NCBI RefSeq assembly: GCF_901000735.1
Contig: NC_081551.1
Span: forward strand, 19,620,545-19,684,544
Origin: Corylus avellana
Lineage: Eukaryota > Streptophyta > Magnoliopsida > Fagales > Betulaceae
Direction: 5' to 3'
DNA length: 64,000 nucleotides
In this document: positions 23,976 through 34,985 of the stretch, piece after piece
How positions within the stretch are numbered: the stretch's first letter is position 1
How the letters are laid out: every line of letters begins with the position of its first letter
Notes under the pieces: generated by a model
Seen by the model: the letters and a program-made list of their open reading frames with translations, nothing else
What the model was told of the DNA's origin: nothing
Databases searched by the model: none
Translations under genes and position numbers: made by a program

Positions 23976-24395
23976 GGAGAAATTATTTTTTGCTCCCATG
24001 AACTATAACGTTTTGATACTTTTTCCCCATAAATTACCAACTGTGACACCCGACCCCATGAACTATCATTTTGGGCCCAAAACCCCCATTTCCGTTAGTC
24101 GAAGGCACATTCCGTCAGTCAAAAGAGTTAACTCAGACAGTCTATTCGTCAATTTGCCCCCATGAACTACAACTCATTGTCACTTTACCCCATGAACTAC
24201 AACGTATTGTCACTTTGCCCTCATGAATTACAACGCATTGTCATTTTGATCATCGGAGTTAACGCATTTGACTAACAGAATGATAGATTTTGGCACAAAA
24301 TGGTAGTTCATGGAGTTGAGTGTCAAAGTTGATAGTTCATGGGGGCAAAGTGAAAATGCGTTATAGTTATTGGGAACAAAAGGTAGTTTCCTCTA
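23976..24395. mobile_element. TIR element with internal 28-bp repeats
   Basis: Terminal inverted repeats of about 36 bp (GGAGAAATTATTTTTTGCTCCCATGAACTATAACG-type left, matching inverted end) enclose about 420 bp. Inside, a unit of about 28-29 bp, CCCATGAACTACAACGCATTG followed by TCACTTTGCC, repeats near 24158-24245. Degenerate CATGAACTA copies occur elsewhere in both orientations. The direct repeat AATAAAAATA at 23966-23975 and 24396-24405 is a possible 9-10 bp target duplication, as made by Mutator-like elements, although its AT richness weakens the case. Non-coding. Confidence 0.65.
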
Positions 24396-24405
24396 AATAA
24401 AAATA

Positions 24406-25150
24406 TATTCTACTAGTTCAATTAAATATTAGCAAGTTATCAGATATTCCAGAATACCATGTGGATGTCAATTAGCAGATGTCAATTAGCAGTTCAATTC
24501 CAAGATCAATATTCAAAGCACGTGCATTTATCCAAATTATAATACTACAGAGCAAGGGGGTGAGAGGTACAACAACAGAAGGATGCGAGTCAAACTAGGT
24601 GACAATGAAAGTTTAAATCATACACAATTAGCATATGCAATAATAAAGTAAGAGGAAAAATCAAGGATTGTGTACAAAAAGACAATGACATGGATGTATA
24701 AAATTTGGGCAAAGTTTTCTTTCAAATTAAGTTGGAAAAAATTCCTCTAACTCAGTCTATAAAATTCCCTTAATATAAGAAGTACATTTTTTTTATTAGC
24801 ATATGCTTCTTCCATGCTTAAGGAACATACGGACTTCCTCCAAGTTGAAGGAAAACTGTCATAAATTTGGGCCCCCAAAAGGAAGAAATTGTCCCAAAAG
24901 AGTTTGAATAAAACTCAATTTAATCAGTAAGCCATGGCAAAAAACAGCCATTGTTCACATCATGTGATGTATACAATTATTGTCAATCAGCTTAACACAG
25001 CACCATATTAAGCATGTAATCTATAGAAATATTGTCATACAGGTTATCTCAGCATCAAAAAACTATGACCACTGACAATAGAGGAGCTACAAAATTGGGA
25101 TGATTGTGCCGTTGCTATGAGCAAACACTCTCCAGTATCATAGTACATCT
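24406..25150. other. MFDX 3' flank and intergenic DNA
   Basis: No gene seen. The part next to 25151 probably carries the ferredoxin 3' UTR. Confidence 0.5.
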
Positions 25151-28100
25151 CTAGTGCGGTTTTGGAACATAACCATCAACTGCAAAATTTCTTGTGGCTG
25201 CGGGAATAGCTAAACGAATTCCATCAAGTTCAGGCTTTGCAATCACTTGACAACCCAGACGAGATCTGCAAAATCCCAAGCACAGAATTAGATCTTGGTG
25301 CCCAAAAGAAAAAGAAAAAGAAAACATTTAATCTGGATCAAACAAAATGAAAAATTATTGCAAGTTCATGCAAGAAGGAACCAACGTTTCTGAAAGCCCA
25401 AAAGCCAGATCCAGCATGTCATTTTCTTCATCAGTAGGGTCTTCTAACTTATTGTACTGCTCCATGTCCTACCACAAAATTCAATAGTTAGCCGCTAAAA
25501 TTTGAGCTCAAGAAAATGTCGGACTAAACACAAATGAAAGTCCAAAAGTACATGTGTTTCGGTACATATAGCCAAATACCATCACAATCAAATGACAGGT
25601 CGAACAGGCAAGCGATCCTTCGCATGCTCCTGATAAGACATTAAAGGTAGAGCATTAGATTTTGGAACTATGATTTAAGAAATACGAGCTCATTGACAAA
25701 GAAGTTATTGATCCATCAATTTTTGTGCAACTGAAAGAAAAAACTTCAATCCCAAGCAAAACAAGAGCCCGGGGTTACAGTTGAAAGGGTAGGTACTCAA
25801 AACTCAAAACTATGGTTGTCAGCATGTCCTTCAAGAGTCACAGACATGTCCCAAAATGCCCCAAGTTATAAGAAAAAACTTTCAGTAAGAATACCTCTAG
25901 ATAGCATTAATCATAAGAAAACAAAATTTGGTAAAGAAGCAAAAGTTCGGACTAAGTAAGCATCAAAATCCTTGCCTTCAAGTTCGATATCATTTTCATG
26001 AGCAGCTTCTAACATAGACATTCCAATAGGGACCTTAATGTGCTTTTCCTCTCCATCCTTGTCAACAAATGTGACAGATATCCTGCAAAATAAAGCATCC
26101 CAGTAAGAAGCATGCATCCCAGTTAGAAGCATGCAGACATGATTTGGAAAAATGGTAAAGCCATGATGTCCCCCAGGAGCAGGACACTTGATGCATTCTA
26201 CTCATGGATGCCAAGTGTACATTATCAATTAGAAGCATGTCTTCACAATGATTGATGGCATAACACGCACAACCGCATGCACAAAAACATATAATTTGAT
26301 ATTCAGATAAAGAGACACCAGCATGACAACATAACACATCCACAAATCAAAGATATATGTACTCATATCTGCTACTAGTACTGCTGCCATGGGTGGAGCT
26401 ACATTATGCCCATTCAGGCAATTGCACCCCAAGTAATTTGAGAAAATAAGTGGAGTTGATTAAAATTGTATATAACTTTTTAATATCATCTGGTATTGCA
26501 CCCACTAAGAATAGGTGGGATCAATGTGAAGTTCAAAAGCACCCCACCATCGGAAGAAGATCATCTATGGGTCCATTTAAATTTTAAAGGTCATATGGCC
26601 TCTAAAGTTAAAAGATTGTGTTTAGGAGACATTGACATTAGTAGTATCCATGTAGAAATAAAGGTTATCACCTTTAGTTAAAGAAAAAGGCGTGGCCTTT
26701 TCTATAATATTAAATTATAAAGTTTTACTTATCAATAAAACTTATCAAAAACAAAGATGATATTAAGCAGTCTATTAACAAAACAACAAGAGCACCTAAA
26801 TGACGAAACCTGGGAGTGCGTGTGTGTGTGAGAGAGAGGGAGAAATAAGAATACATATCATATTTGACTCTCATCTCTCTTTTTTTTCTCTTCAAGAGGT
26901 ACATAACTTTTAATGTTAATTATGTTTTTTTTATTCTATTGTCATACATCTGATTGATTCTTTCAAGACTTCTTATTTGTAGTACTTTAAAAATTAAAGT
27001 TTACGCTTTTAATTGCACCCACTAAGTGAAAATCCTGGTTCTGCCCCTGCTCCCTTGGCATGCCTAGGCCACCTTTTTTCCTTTACCGTCATTATAATTT
27101 CTCTCCTATCATCATATCCTTAACAATAATTGAATAGACCAGATGAGTTGCAGCAAGTCCATTGAGTAGTTGGCCAAAAAAAAAAAAACACACTCTCCAA
27201 ACATGTGAAGATTTACAACAGATGCCAATATGATGTGCGAATTCCAGCGCATTACCTGTGCTACAAATCAACTGGATAAATTACCTGGCTGCGAGTCAAA
27301 ATTTTAACTTTAAAAAATCTTAATACATAACATATACACCCAAAATACACCAAAGCGTGCCGGAGGAGTGCTGCATCCAAATAAAGGCTATTCTTTGGAA
27401 GAGTTTAGGCTACTCAGCACAAAATGGGTTTGCAGATCTAGATCATCTACCTGAATCTTCCATGCTTATATGGCACTAAATTACACCAGCAGTGTATAAA
27501 TTTATATGACAATTGTAAACAAAACCAGAACTTACGTTTCCTCGGATGCATTGTCAGCAGTAGTGGTAGAAAAATGATGTGGCTTCTGAAATATGGCTTC
27601 CCGGGATAGCTTAGTTTCTGTATTTCGTTCAAACTGTTTCAAAGAACAAGAAAATCATAAATAGAAGTCAGAAGTAAATATAATCTCATCTAAATTCGAT
27701 GAATAATTTACTAAAAAAACAAATGTTTACCCAAAACTTTTGGAATAGGAACAGGTGATTTCAAATTACAAGAATGGGCAAAATATTCGGATTCTTTTAA
27801 GGATCCCCAAACTTTTAAGCCAGCCATCTTAATCCATATATCAGTCTCATAAATCAATTACTCAACTCAATTAAGCCTTATTCTCATACATTGCTTATAT
27901 TCCAAATTTATTCCAACACTCTAAATAGTTCCAGACAATTTATTAATGAGAATTTACACTTCTCTCAGAAAAAGGAGTGGTTTTGACTCACAAATCTTCA
28001 TTCTTGAATCTTTTCCAAAATATACTCCATATCTTGTCATTAAACAGGGTTCATAGTCTTGTTGGTACTTTTCCTAAATTATTCCCTCAGCCAAACCTTG

Positions 28101-29623
28101 ATTTTGAAACTATGATTGAGTCATTGACAGACAACAAAACTGATTCACTCCTTTATAAAGAAAATCCTGGGCAAACTAGTTTTGTTCCACGCAAAGGGCA
28201 AGTGACTACCACTTAAAAATGATAACTAAAAATGTAAAATAAAATAGATAAAATTTCTGGAACCACCGTGATCCAAGTACAAGGATAGATATGTAAATAT
28301 TCTACTGAACAAAAAGCCGTGGCATTACAGCATGATTCAGGTAGTAGATCCCATTCTACATCCATATGACTGTAAACCTAAAGGCCCATATTATATTTTG
28401 ATGAAAAGCAAGGGTCACGATGAGTGATAAGCTCATATAGCAAAATCCATAACAACAATCACCAGGCTTCCATATTGTATGAGAAAAACAACAATATCTG
28501 ATATACCTCAAAAAAAGGAAGGGATGGGATGATCAACCACTATTTTGCTTGCCCTTATGACTCAAGAGTTGATGTTCTGTAGGGAATAAGGCTCATTGAT
28601 CACACAATTACCTCATCCATCTAAACCCACGTATGGAGCCATGACTAGTTACAGGAAATCAAGGCAGATCCTAGTATATTCTACGACTAGGATTTATTTA
28701 TTATAATGGTCTATCAACAGTGACAACTAGCATTTAATTGAATTTAACTACCGCGCAATACAGCTAACTCTGTCCAATTCAACTTTATAAACCCATCTAG
28801 TAGAGTGAGCATCTAAGATTAAATTAAAACGTCAGCAACATTGACAACTAGCTAGGTTATTTAACTTAAGTTTGCAGTGAACACCACTCACTTAACATCC
28901 ATTTACATCATTCCATCTATCAAGTTTATATCTTCAAACACTTAGGTTAATAATCCAACACCCACTTTACAATCATTAAAGGGAATGACAAGAAAGAGAT
29001 AAAGCAAGAAAATACAAACTTATCCTTCTCAATAAGGACAAGTATACTGACCAGTGGAAGCAAATAGTGGGAGTAAGGCCTTTGTGCACATCCTGCTCTA
29101 TTTATGACTGCAGATTTTCCTGCCAAAAAGGACCCAATACAGAATTAACGATAATACACAGAAACCATTATCCCCCATGTCAAGACTCAAAACTACTTGC
29201 ATTCTTTGAGTCATTCACTGCATTTCAAATTCTTATTATGAAAAAAACAAAACTGTATACAGAAAAAATGAAAAAAAAAAAAAACAAAAAAAAACAAAAA
29301 CAAAAACAAAAAACTGCATACAGAAAAAAGGACCCAATACAGAACTAACGATATTGGCTGTAATGCCTTTGTAGACATACTGCTCTATTTATGACTAGAA
29401 TTTCCTGCCAAAAAGGACCTAATACAGAATCAACAAATTACACAGAACCCATATCCCCCATGTCAAAACTATTTGCTTTCTTTGAGTCATTCACCGCATT
29501 TTAAATTGCTAATCTGAGTTAGGGAACATTTTTTTATGAAAAAAAAAAATCAAAGCGTATACCTTTTGGGAGCTCTTTGAGGATCCAAACTCCAAGTCGT
29601 CTTGAAAGTTTAGAAACGAACAT
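25151..29623 (-). CDS. MFDX: mitochondrial [2Fe-2S] ferredoxin (adrenodoxin-like)
   Basis: Seven exons in phase give 193 aa: 29623-29563, 29119-29052, 27633-27536, 26082-25976, 25629-25580, 25468-25386, 25265-25151. The first 76 residues form an Arg/Ser-rich mitochondrial targeting region (MFVSKLSRRLG start). The ferredoxin domain then has the adrenodoxin-type cluster ligands C114-x5-C120-x2-C123 and C161, with conserved HENDIELEG before the cluster loop and VPKPH at the end. The known role is electron transfer from ferredoxin reductase into mitochondrial Fe-S cluster assembly and biotin synthesis. Intron 4 must use a GC donor (GAAG|GCAAGG at 25976/25975) to keep the ELEGACEG loop. Exon 2 has a decayed tandem copy inside intron 1. 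Intron 3 carries a repeat. MFDX1 and MFDX2 cannot be told apart here. Confidence 0.92.
26390..27055. repeat. probable transposon remnant in MFDX intron 3
   Basis: The left side (GGGTGGAGCTACATT...GCAATTGCACCCC) and the reverse complement of the right side (GGGGCAGAACCAGGATTTTC...GGGTGCAATT) look like diverged inverted ends. The interior is AT-rich and includes CACCCACTAAG motifs twice (about 26498 and 27020). No ORF or clear target duplication. The class is not assigned. Confidence 0.4.
29345..29520 (-). pseudogene. decayed tandem duplicate of MFDX exon 2 and flank
   Basis: This segment aligns with 29067-29235. Both carry TGCTCTATTTATGACT, CCTGCCAAAAAGGACC, AATACAGAATTAAC/ATCAAC, CCCCCATGTCAA and TTTGAGTCATTCAC. 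The exon copy (about 29354-29410 on the minus strand) keeps the acceptor. It has lost the donor and has an in-frame TAG after six codons in the parental phase, so it cannot replace exon 2. An A-rich stretch (29240-29325) separates the copies. Confidence 0.75.
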
Positions 29624-29763
29624 AATCGTCGCCGCACACTAAAACGCTGGCTAAACCACAAACCACGTAATTGAACAGTTGTGACTACAATAATCTCTAA
29701 AATGAAAGAAGACAATCAAAGCAACTAAATTTTATCTGAAAACATACCTCTGTGTGATCAATC

Positions 29764-30738
29764 GAAGAAAAACACACACAAAATTGACCGGGTCGGGTCG
29801 TGGGTAGACGGTGGATTTGGGGTCAGAGGAAGCCGAAAATGGGTTCAGTGGGTTGATTTCAATCAAATTTCTTTTGTTTTGGAACTGTACGTCGTGTCCG
29901 ATAGCAACTGAGTTTTTTTTTTTTTTTTTTCCTGAACCGGGTATTTTTTCCCCCCTCTCTCTCTATCTCTCTAAATGTATGGTCTGTGTAATTTAAAGTT
30001 GTGTCAAAATAAGCTATTGGGTTTGTGGTTTTCGAACTTGTTATTCATCAAAAATTATGGGAGTAAATAAACTAGTTTGTTCAACAATCCGTTTGATACT
30101 CGCTCGGTTTAGCTGAACTTGAACTTGAGCTCGATACTTTAAAAACCCGCTCGATTAATAAATGATAACTACTTGATATGCTCGATAAAACTCGATAGGA
30201 ACTCACGAGCTTAACTCGTTTAAAGTTTATATATATATATATATACACACAAATTAGTTATATAAAGTTAAGTATGAATAATAGTAATTAAGTAATATAT
30301 GTTATATAGGTTACATAATATTTATATGTGTATTAGTTAACATAATATGTAGTTAGTTCATAAACTAACATATATCTAGTTACATAATATTTAACAGCTT
30401 AGCTTGAGCTCGAGCTCAATTCGACTCGACTTGAATAACATTTTCAACGAGCTCGAACTTGCCTGAGCTTTTAATGAGCCAGTTTTGAACACACTTTTCA
30501 TAATTCGGTTTGAATAAGCATCTTTATAAACTTCCTAAAGTTCGACTTGGTTCTGCTCAATTACAACCCCATAAAAAACAAACAAGCATATGGTTGAATC
30601 ATCCATGGATGCAGAAGTGTTATGATCTTTGTGTCCTACGTATGTTAAATTTAATATCTTTAATATATATATATAAGCTCTTGAATTTCAAAAATTTATA
30701 TCAGAAAGCACCAAAGAGATCAATGCCAATTCTTAAAG
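29764..30738. other. MFDX upstream region and dispersed repeat
   Basis: The first 150 bases are probably the MFDX promoter and leader. From about 30060 to 30490 the sequence is rich in GAGCTCGA, CTCGATA and ACGAGCT motifs on both strands, with an (AT)n core at about 30228-30246. This pattern looks like a diverged non-autonomous transposon. Confidence 0.45.
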
Positions 30739-30892
30739 AGAAATGATTAGTATCAATAATTTGTTAATATATCTCTCATATTTTTTTATAAATTCAATAG
30801 ATCAACCATTAAATTTGTGGAATTCACCATTGACTTATGTGGGGTGAGAAAATATATATATATTAACACCAATCATTTCTCATTTTTAAAAC
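30739..30892. mobile_element. short TIR element (MITE)
   Basis: The left end GAGAAATGATTAGTATCAATAATTTGTTAATATAT pairs with the right end ATATATATTAACACCAATCATTTCTC across about 150 bp. Non-coding. No secure target duplication. Confidence 0.5.
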
Positions 30893-31034
30893 ATATTTCA
30901 AAAATATCCTCAGTTGGCCTATTATTTGGAGAGAAACCAAAGATATCAGGAAATTTATTAAAAAATTAGTTGTTTCTAAAAATAGAGAAAAATATTTATA
31001 CTTCCTTCAAATTATCACCTCATTAACTATTTTT

Positions 31035-31405
31035 CCAAAAAATTTGATCTATACATGATTAGCAACTATTTTAAACTAAATAGAGAAAATAGAGGAGATT
31101 TGAAACGGAAATCATCCTTTTTTTACATTTTAAGGATACATATTCTCGAGAAAAGTTGACTTCACTAAAGGCACCAAATAAGAAAATGGATTTCAGTGGC
31201 AACACTGCAGAAATTACTCCATGTCCAAAACTCCATGAATAATACCAAGCAATCACAGATTTACAAGAATTATTTATGTAAACTGGGCTGAAACAAAAAT
31301 AAATAGAGGAAATAACGGGGTAAACAAAACTTACCCAGTATTCAATACACTTTCAGAAAGCTAAAGTATCTACTTTTTATAAACAACCAATCTCAATCAT
31401 CAATT
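31035..31405. repeat. displaced copy of NINJA leader-intron sequence
   Basis: Three blocks align in the same orientation with the NINJA leader intron. 31035-31075 matches about 20967-21000, 31127-31205 matches about 20998-21070 (including AAAGTTGACTTCA and GGCACCAAATAAGAAAATGGATTTC), and 31205-31400 matches about 21358-21560 (including GGGGTAAACAAAAC and CCCAGTATTCAATACAC). About 285 bases of the source are missing between the last two blocks. No coding sequence was carried along. Confidence 0.75.
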
Positions 31406-31510
31406 AGTTTAAAAATTGGTGTTAATGTCGCACATTACCAAATTAACCTTGGTAATTCGGTTGACACGAACCGGTCGAGCTGCCGTTTACCATCAAGGAA
31501 GGATAAATTA

Positions 31511-32053
31511 TGGATCAAGATCCCCGGCACTGCTCCAAAAATTGCCCATCAGCTTTTTTTTCAAATTTTAGCCATCCAATGTCATTCAAGAGCCCAAATT
31601 TCACCATGTGTCCCAACTAAAGATAAACAATAAAATATTATTTATTTTTCAAAAAATATATATAAAACAAAATATTNNNNNNNNNNNNNNNNNNNNNNNN
31701 NNNNNNNNNNNNNNNNNNNNNNNNNNNNNNNNNNNNNNNNNNNNNNNNNNNNNNNNNNNNNNNNNNNNNNNNNNNNNNNNNNNNNNNNNNNNNNNNNNNN
31801 NNNNNNNNNNNNNNNNNNNNNNNNNNNNNNNNNNNNNNNNNNNNNNNNNNNNNNNNNNNNNNNNNNNNNNNNNNNTTTTTTTTTTTTTAATTTTTAATTT
31901 TAATATTTTATTTTTTATATGTTTTTTAAAAAATAAATTATTATTTATTTTTAGTTGGGACTCGTAGCATACTATTGGATGAAATTGAACGATTAAGATT
32001 TGAAAAAAAAAGCTGATGGGCAATTTTTGGAGAATTGCCGGCTATCCTGATCC
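31511..32053. mobile_element. long-TIR hairpin element spanning the assembly gap
   Basis: Arms of about 160 bp face each other. The left TGGATCAAGATCCCCGGCA...CCAAAAATTGCCCATCAGC runs into an AT-rich inner arm. The right arm reverse-complements to the same order, ending GCCGGCTATCCTGATCC. The direct repeat ATAAATTA lies at 31503-31510 and 32054-32061, consistent with an 8-9 bp target duplication (hAT or Mutator-like). The centre is unsequenced. The element ends about 67 bases before the PPR start codon, so it may contribute promoter or leader sequence. Confidence 0.7.
31677..31875. other. assembly gap (199 N)
   Basis: A run of 199 N lies inside the hairpin element. The flanking arms are poly-A/T-rich and inverted, a plausible reason for assembly failure. 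True length is unknown. Apparent open frames crossing it are meaningless. Confidence 0.99.
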
Positions 32054-32120
32054 ATAAATTACACCCCCGAATGTAGAAACGAAGCTCAGAGAAATCTGAT
32101 TTGGGAATCACTGCCGTCAG

Positions 32121-34460
32121 ATGGGAGTCTTTCTTCGGTCAACGGTCAAATCTTTTTCCCGCTCTCTTTGCGGCACCGCAACCGTAGACGCCATCTCCAT
32201 CAGAGTGCCCGAACCACCCATTTCACTTCTATTTGAGAAGAACCCAAAGCCTGAATCGATCAGAGAGTGCAAGAAAGTCCATGCAAAGCTTGTAGTCTCA
32301 CAGGCAATCTCAGAAATCCATCTCGCAAACAACCTTTTGAGCCTATACACAAAATGTAATGGTTTAGACCATGCACACCTCCTGTTCGACAAAATGACTC
32401 ACAAGAACGTGGTGACATGGACTTCGATGATTTCAGCTCATGTTCATGATGGGTCTTTAGGAAAAGCTATGGATATGTTCAAAGGAATGCTTGAAGTGTA
32501 TGAGAAACCAAACAAATTTACTTCATCTATCGCAGTTCGAGCTTGTACAGGTCTTGGTTTTCTTAGACTGGGCCAACAAGTTCATGGCTTGATGGTTCAT
32601 TTGGGGCTTGAGAGTGATGGATTTGCGGGTAGTGCTCTTGTGGATATGTACTTCAAGATTGGGAATGATCTTGATGACGCGTGTCGTGTTTTTGATGGAT
32701 TGTTTACTAAAGATCGCGTTACATGGAATGTTGTAATTTCTGGGGTTGCTCAAGTTGGCGATTCCCGTAAGGTTTCGAGATTGTTTTCAGAGATGCGGGT
32801 TGTTGGTGAGTTGGAACCGAATGATTTTACGTTTACGAGTTTGCTCAGGTGTTGTTTTTTATTAAAAGAGGTGGAACAAATACATGGGCTTGCTGTGAAG
32901 TTTGGCTCTGAAGGTGATGTTGTGGTGGGCAGTGCTTTGGTGGATTTGTATGGGAAGTGCTGCGATATGGATTCTGGCTGGAAAGTCTTTGATTCGATGG
33001 AGGAGAAAGATATGTTTGTTTGGAGCTCAATCATTTCGGGTTATACGAGAAATGATAGAGGAGAGGAAGCTATCAATTTGTTCAGAGAAATGTGTAGACA
33101 TGGTATGAGACCTGATCAACATGCATTGTCGAGTACATTAAAGGGTTGTGCTGAGAATGGAGACTTAATGGCGGCAATTCAAGTTCATGCCCAGATGATA
33201 AAGAACGGGTGCCAAAGAAACTGTTTTGTTGCAACTGTTCTTTTAGATCTTTATGCAGATTCTGGTGACATATGTGAAGCAGAGAAATTATTCAGAACAG
33301 TTGATATTAGAGATATTGTTGCATGGAACTCGATGATCTTGGGTCATGCTCAAATGAAGAAGGGATCTCTCTCTTGCATCCAAATGTTTAAAGAACTATG
33401 TCAAACAGAGTCGTTGAAACCTGATGGAGGCACCCTAATTGGTGTTCTAAAATCTTGTCAGAGTAAATCAGATCTAGTCACAGGAATACTGATCCATTGC
33501 GTGATAGTGAAATCGAGCCAAACTCTTGAAACTCAAGTTGGCAATGCACTAGTCCACATGTACTCTGAGTGTGGAGCTATTGATGAGGCTTATAAAGCTT
33601 TCAATGATATGGTTCAGAAAGATGAAACATCTTGGAGTTCTATTATTGGTTGTTATCAACAGAATGGGTTTGAATTAGAGGCTTTGCAACTTTGTAAACA
33701 AATGCTAGCAGATGGGGTTCATTTTACCAGTTATAGCCTTCCATCATGCCTTGCAGCTTGTTCAAAACTTGCAGCTATAGATGTGGGTAAACAGTTTCAT
33801 GCTTCTGCTATTAAGTTTGGTTTTCATAGAAATGTCTATGTTGGGAGCTCGATTTTAGATATGTATGCTAAATGTGGGGACGATGAGGAGTCTAGAAAAG
33901 TTTTTAAAGAAGAGCAACACTCAAATGAAGTAACTTACAATGCCATGATCGCCGGACTTGCACAGCATGGAAAAGCCCTTGAGGCAATAAAAGTATTCAA
34001 TGAGATGGGCAGGATGGGTTTAATGCCCAACCACATAACATTCTTAGGTCTTCTATCAGCTTGTAGCCATGCGGGTTACCTAGAAGAGAGTTTTTATTTT
34101 TTTAATTTGATGCATAGCAGGTACTGTATCAGGCCAGAATCTGAGCATTATTCCTGCTTGGTTGATGCATATGGTCGGGCTGGAAAGCTTGAGGAGGCAT
34201 ACCAATTCGTACAAAATGATGGGAGTGTTTTGGCATGGAGAACATTACTAAGCGCTTGTAGGATTTATGCTAACACAAAAATTGCGGAAAAATCTGCCAG
34301 GAAAATCATAGAGCTTGATCCCAATGATCATGCTTCATATGTTCTTCTCTCGAACATTTACTCTGGGGAGGGAAAATGGGAAGAAGCTATTAAGTTGAGA
34401 CAGAAAATGGCAGAGATTGGAGTGAAGAAAGATCCAGGAAATAGCTGGTTGGTGTTCTGA
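32121..34460 (+). CDS. PLS-class pentatricopeptide repeat protein, E-type, organelle-targeted
   Basis: A single-exon 779-aa protein. The N-terminus (MGVFLRSTVKSFSRSLCG) is basic and Ser-rich with no acid residues, as in mitochondrial or plastid transit peptides. From about residue 50 onward there is an array of P, L and S type repeats, recognisable by units such as NNLLSLYTKCNGLDHAHLLFDKM, VVTWTSMISAHV, NALVHMYSECGAIDEA and SSILDMYAKCGDDEES. The C-terminus (AWRTLLSACRI, IIELDPNDHASYVLLSNIYS, DPGNSWLVF) is an E domain that stops without a DYW deaminase. Members bind organellar RNA and most act in C-to-U editing with a partner deaminase in trans. The target site cannot be read here. The ortholog was not identified. 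A transposon hairpin abuts the 5' side and a SINE lies in the 3' flank. Confidence 0.93.
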   Translation: MGVFLRSTVKSFSRSLCGTATVDAISIRVPEPPISLLFEKNPKPESIRECKKVHAKLVVSQAISEIHLANNLLSLYTKCNGLDHAHLLFDKMTHKNVVTWTSMISAHVHDGSLGKAMDMFKGMLEVYEKPNKFTSSIAVRACTGLGFLRLGQQVHGLMVHLGLESDGFAGSALVDMYFKIGNDLDDACRVFDGLFTKDRVTWNVVISGVAQVGDSRKVSRLFSEMRVVGELEPNDFTFTSLLRCCFLLKEVEQIHGLAVKFGSEGDVVVGSALVDLYGKCCDMDSGWKVFDSMEEKDMFVWSSIISGYTRNDRGEEAINLFREMCRHGMRPDQHALSSTLKGCAENGDLMAAIQVHAQMIKNGCQRNCFVATVLLDLYADSGDICEAEKLFRTVDIRDIVAWNSMILGHAQMKKGSLSCIQMFKELCQTESLKPDGGTLIGVLKSCQSKSDLVTGILIHCVIVKSSQTLETQVGNALVHMYSECGAIDEAYKAFNDMVQKDETSWSSIIGCYQQNGFELEALQLCKQMLADGVHFTSYSLPSCLAACSKLAAIDVGKQFHASAIKFGFHRNVYVGSSILDMYAKCGDDEESRKVFKEEQHSNEVTYNAMIAGLAQHGKALEAIKVFNEMGRMGLMPNHITFLGLLSACSHAGYLEESFYFFNLMHSRYCIRPESEHYSCLVDAYGRAGKLEEAYQFVQNDGSVLAWRTLLSACRIYANTKIAEKSARKIIELDPNDHASYVLLSNIYSGEGKWEEAIKLRQKMAEIGVKKDPGNSWLVF

Positions 34461-34621
34461 GATCTAATTCATGAGTCCTCTATGTGTAACTGGAGATGGC
34501 TGCATTTTGTTTACAAAGGCTTAGCACGGTGGTTGGAAAGCTTGAAACTGAGCTTTCTGGTGGAGAAAAGTTGAGAATTGAAATTGTACCGGCCACTCTG
34601 AAGAAGTCAGGAATCCTCCTC

Positions 34622-34985
34622 TTTTTTATTTTTTATTCTTTTATTTTTTATTTATTTACTTTTTTTTTTTAATTTTTAATTTTTAAACAAAAAGGGTAAG
34701 TCGGGAAGACTAATTGTTGCTATCATTCCTGGGCGTGACCATAGTAGCACCTACCCGCTGGGAGCCGCATAGGGGCTTAAACGGTAGGAACCGCAGGCAC
34801 TCTCTCAAGTCTAACTGAGTCATTGTCTGACCTAGCCTCATCAGGATATTAATGAGAATCCAAAGTGGCTAATATTAATCAGGCATATGTGGGGATTCTC
34901 CATTGCGGAGATTCGAACCCACGCCCTAGTACATGCCCTGACCACTTGGAAACTTTTTTGAGTCATTGAACCACCACCCTTGATG
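34622..34985 (-). mobile_element. full-length SINE with perfect 16-bp target duplication
   Basis: The insertion is framed by GTCAGGAATCCTCCTC at 34606-34621 and 34986-35001, an exact 16-bp target duplication. On the minus strand the element starts with a tRNA-like head: an A-box-like TGGTTCAATGACTC, then GGGTTCGAATCT as B box at about 34910-34921. A unique body follows and it ends in an A-rich tail (T-rich 34622-34690 on the plus strand). Part of its body recurs at 63913-64000. It sits 162 bases past the PPR stop codon. Confidence 0.85.

Noticed and set aside
24158..24245. Short regular repeats resembling a CRISPR array
   Set aside because: Plant nuclear DNA; units are adjacent without unique spacers and lie in a TIR element.
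31608..32023. Open frames across the N run
   Set aside because: Artefacts of translating N as unknown residues.
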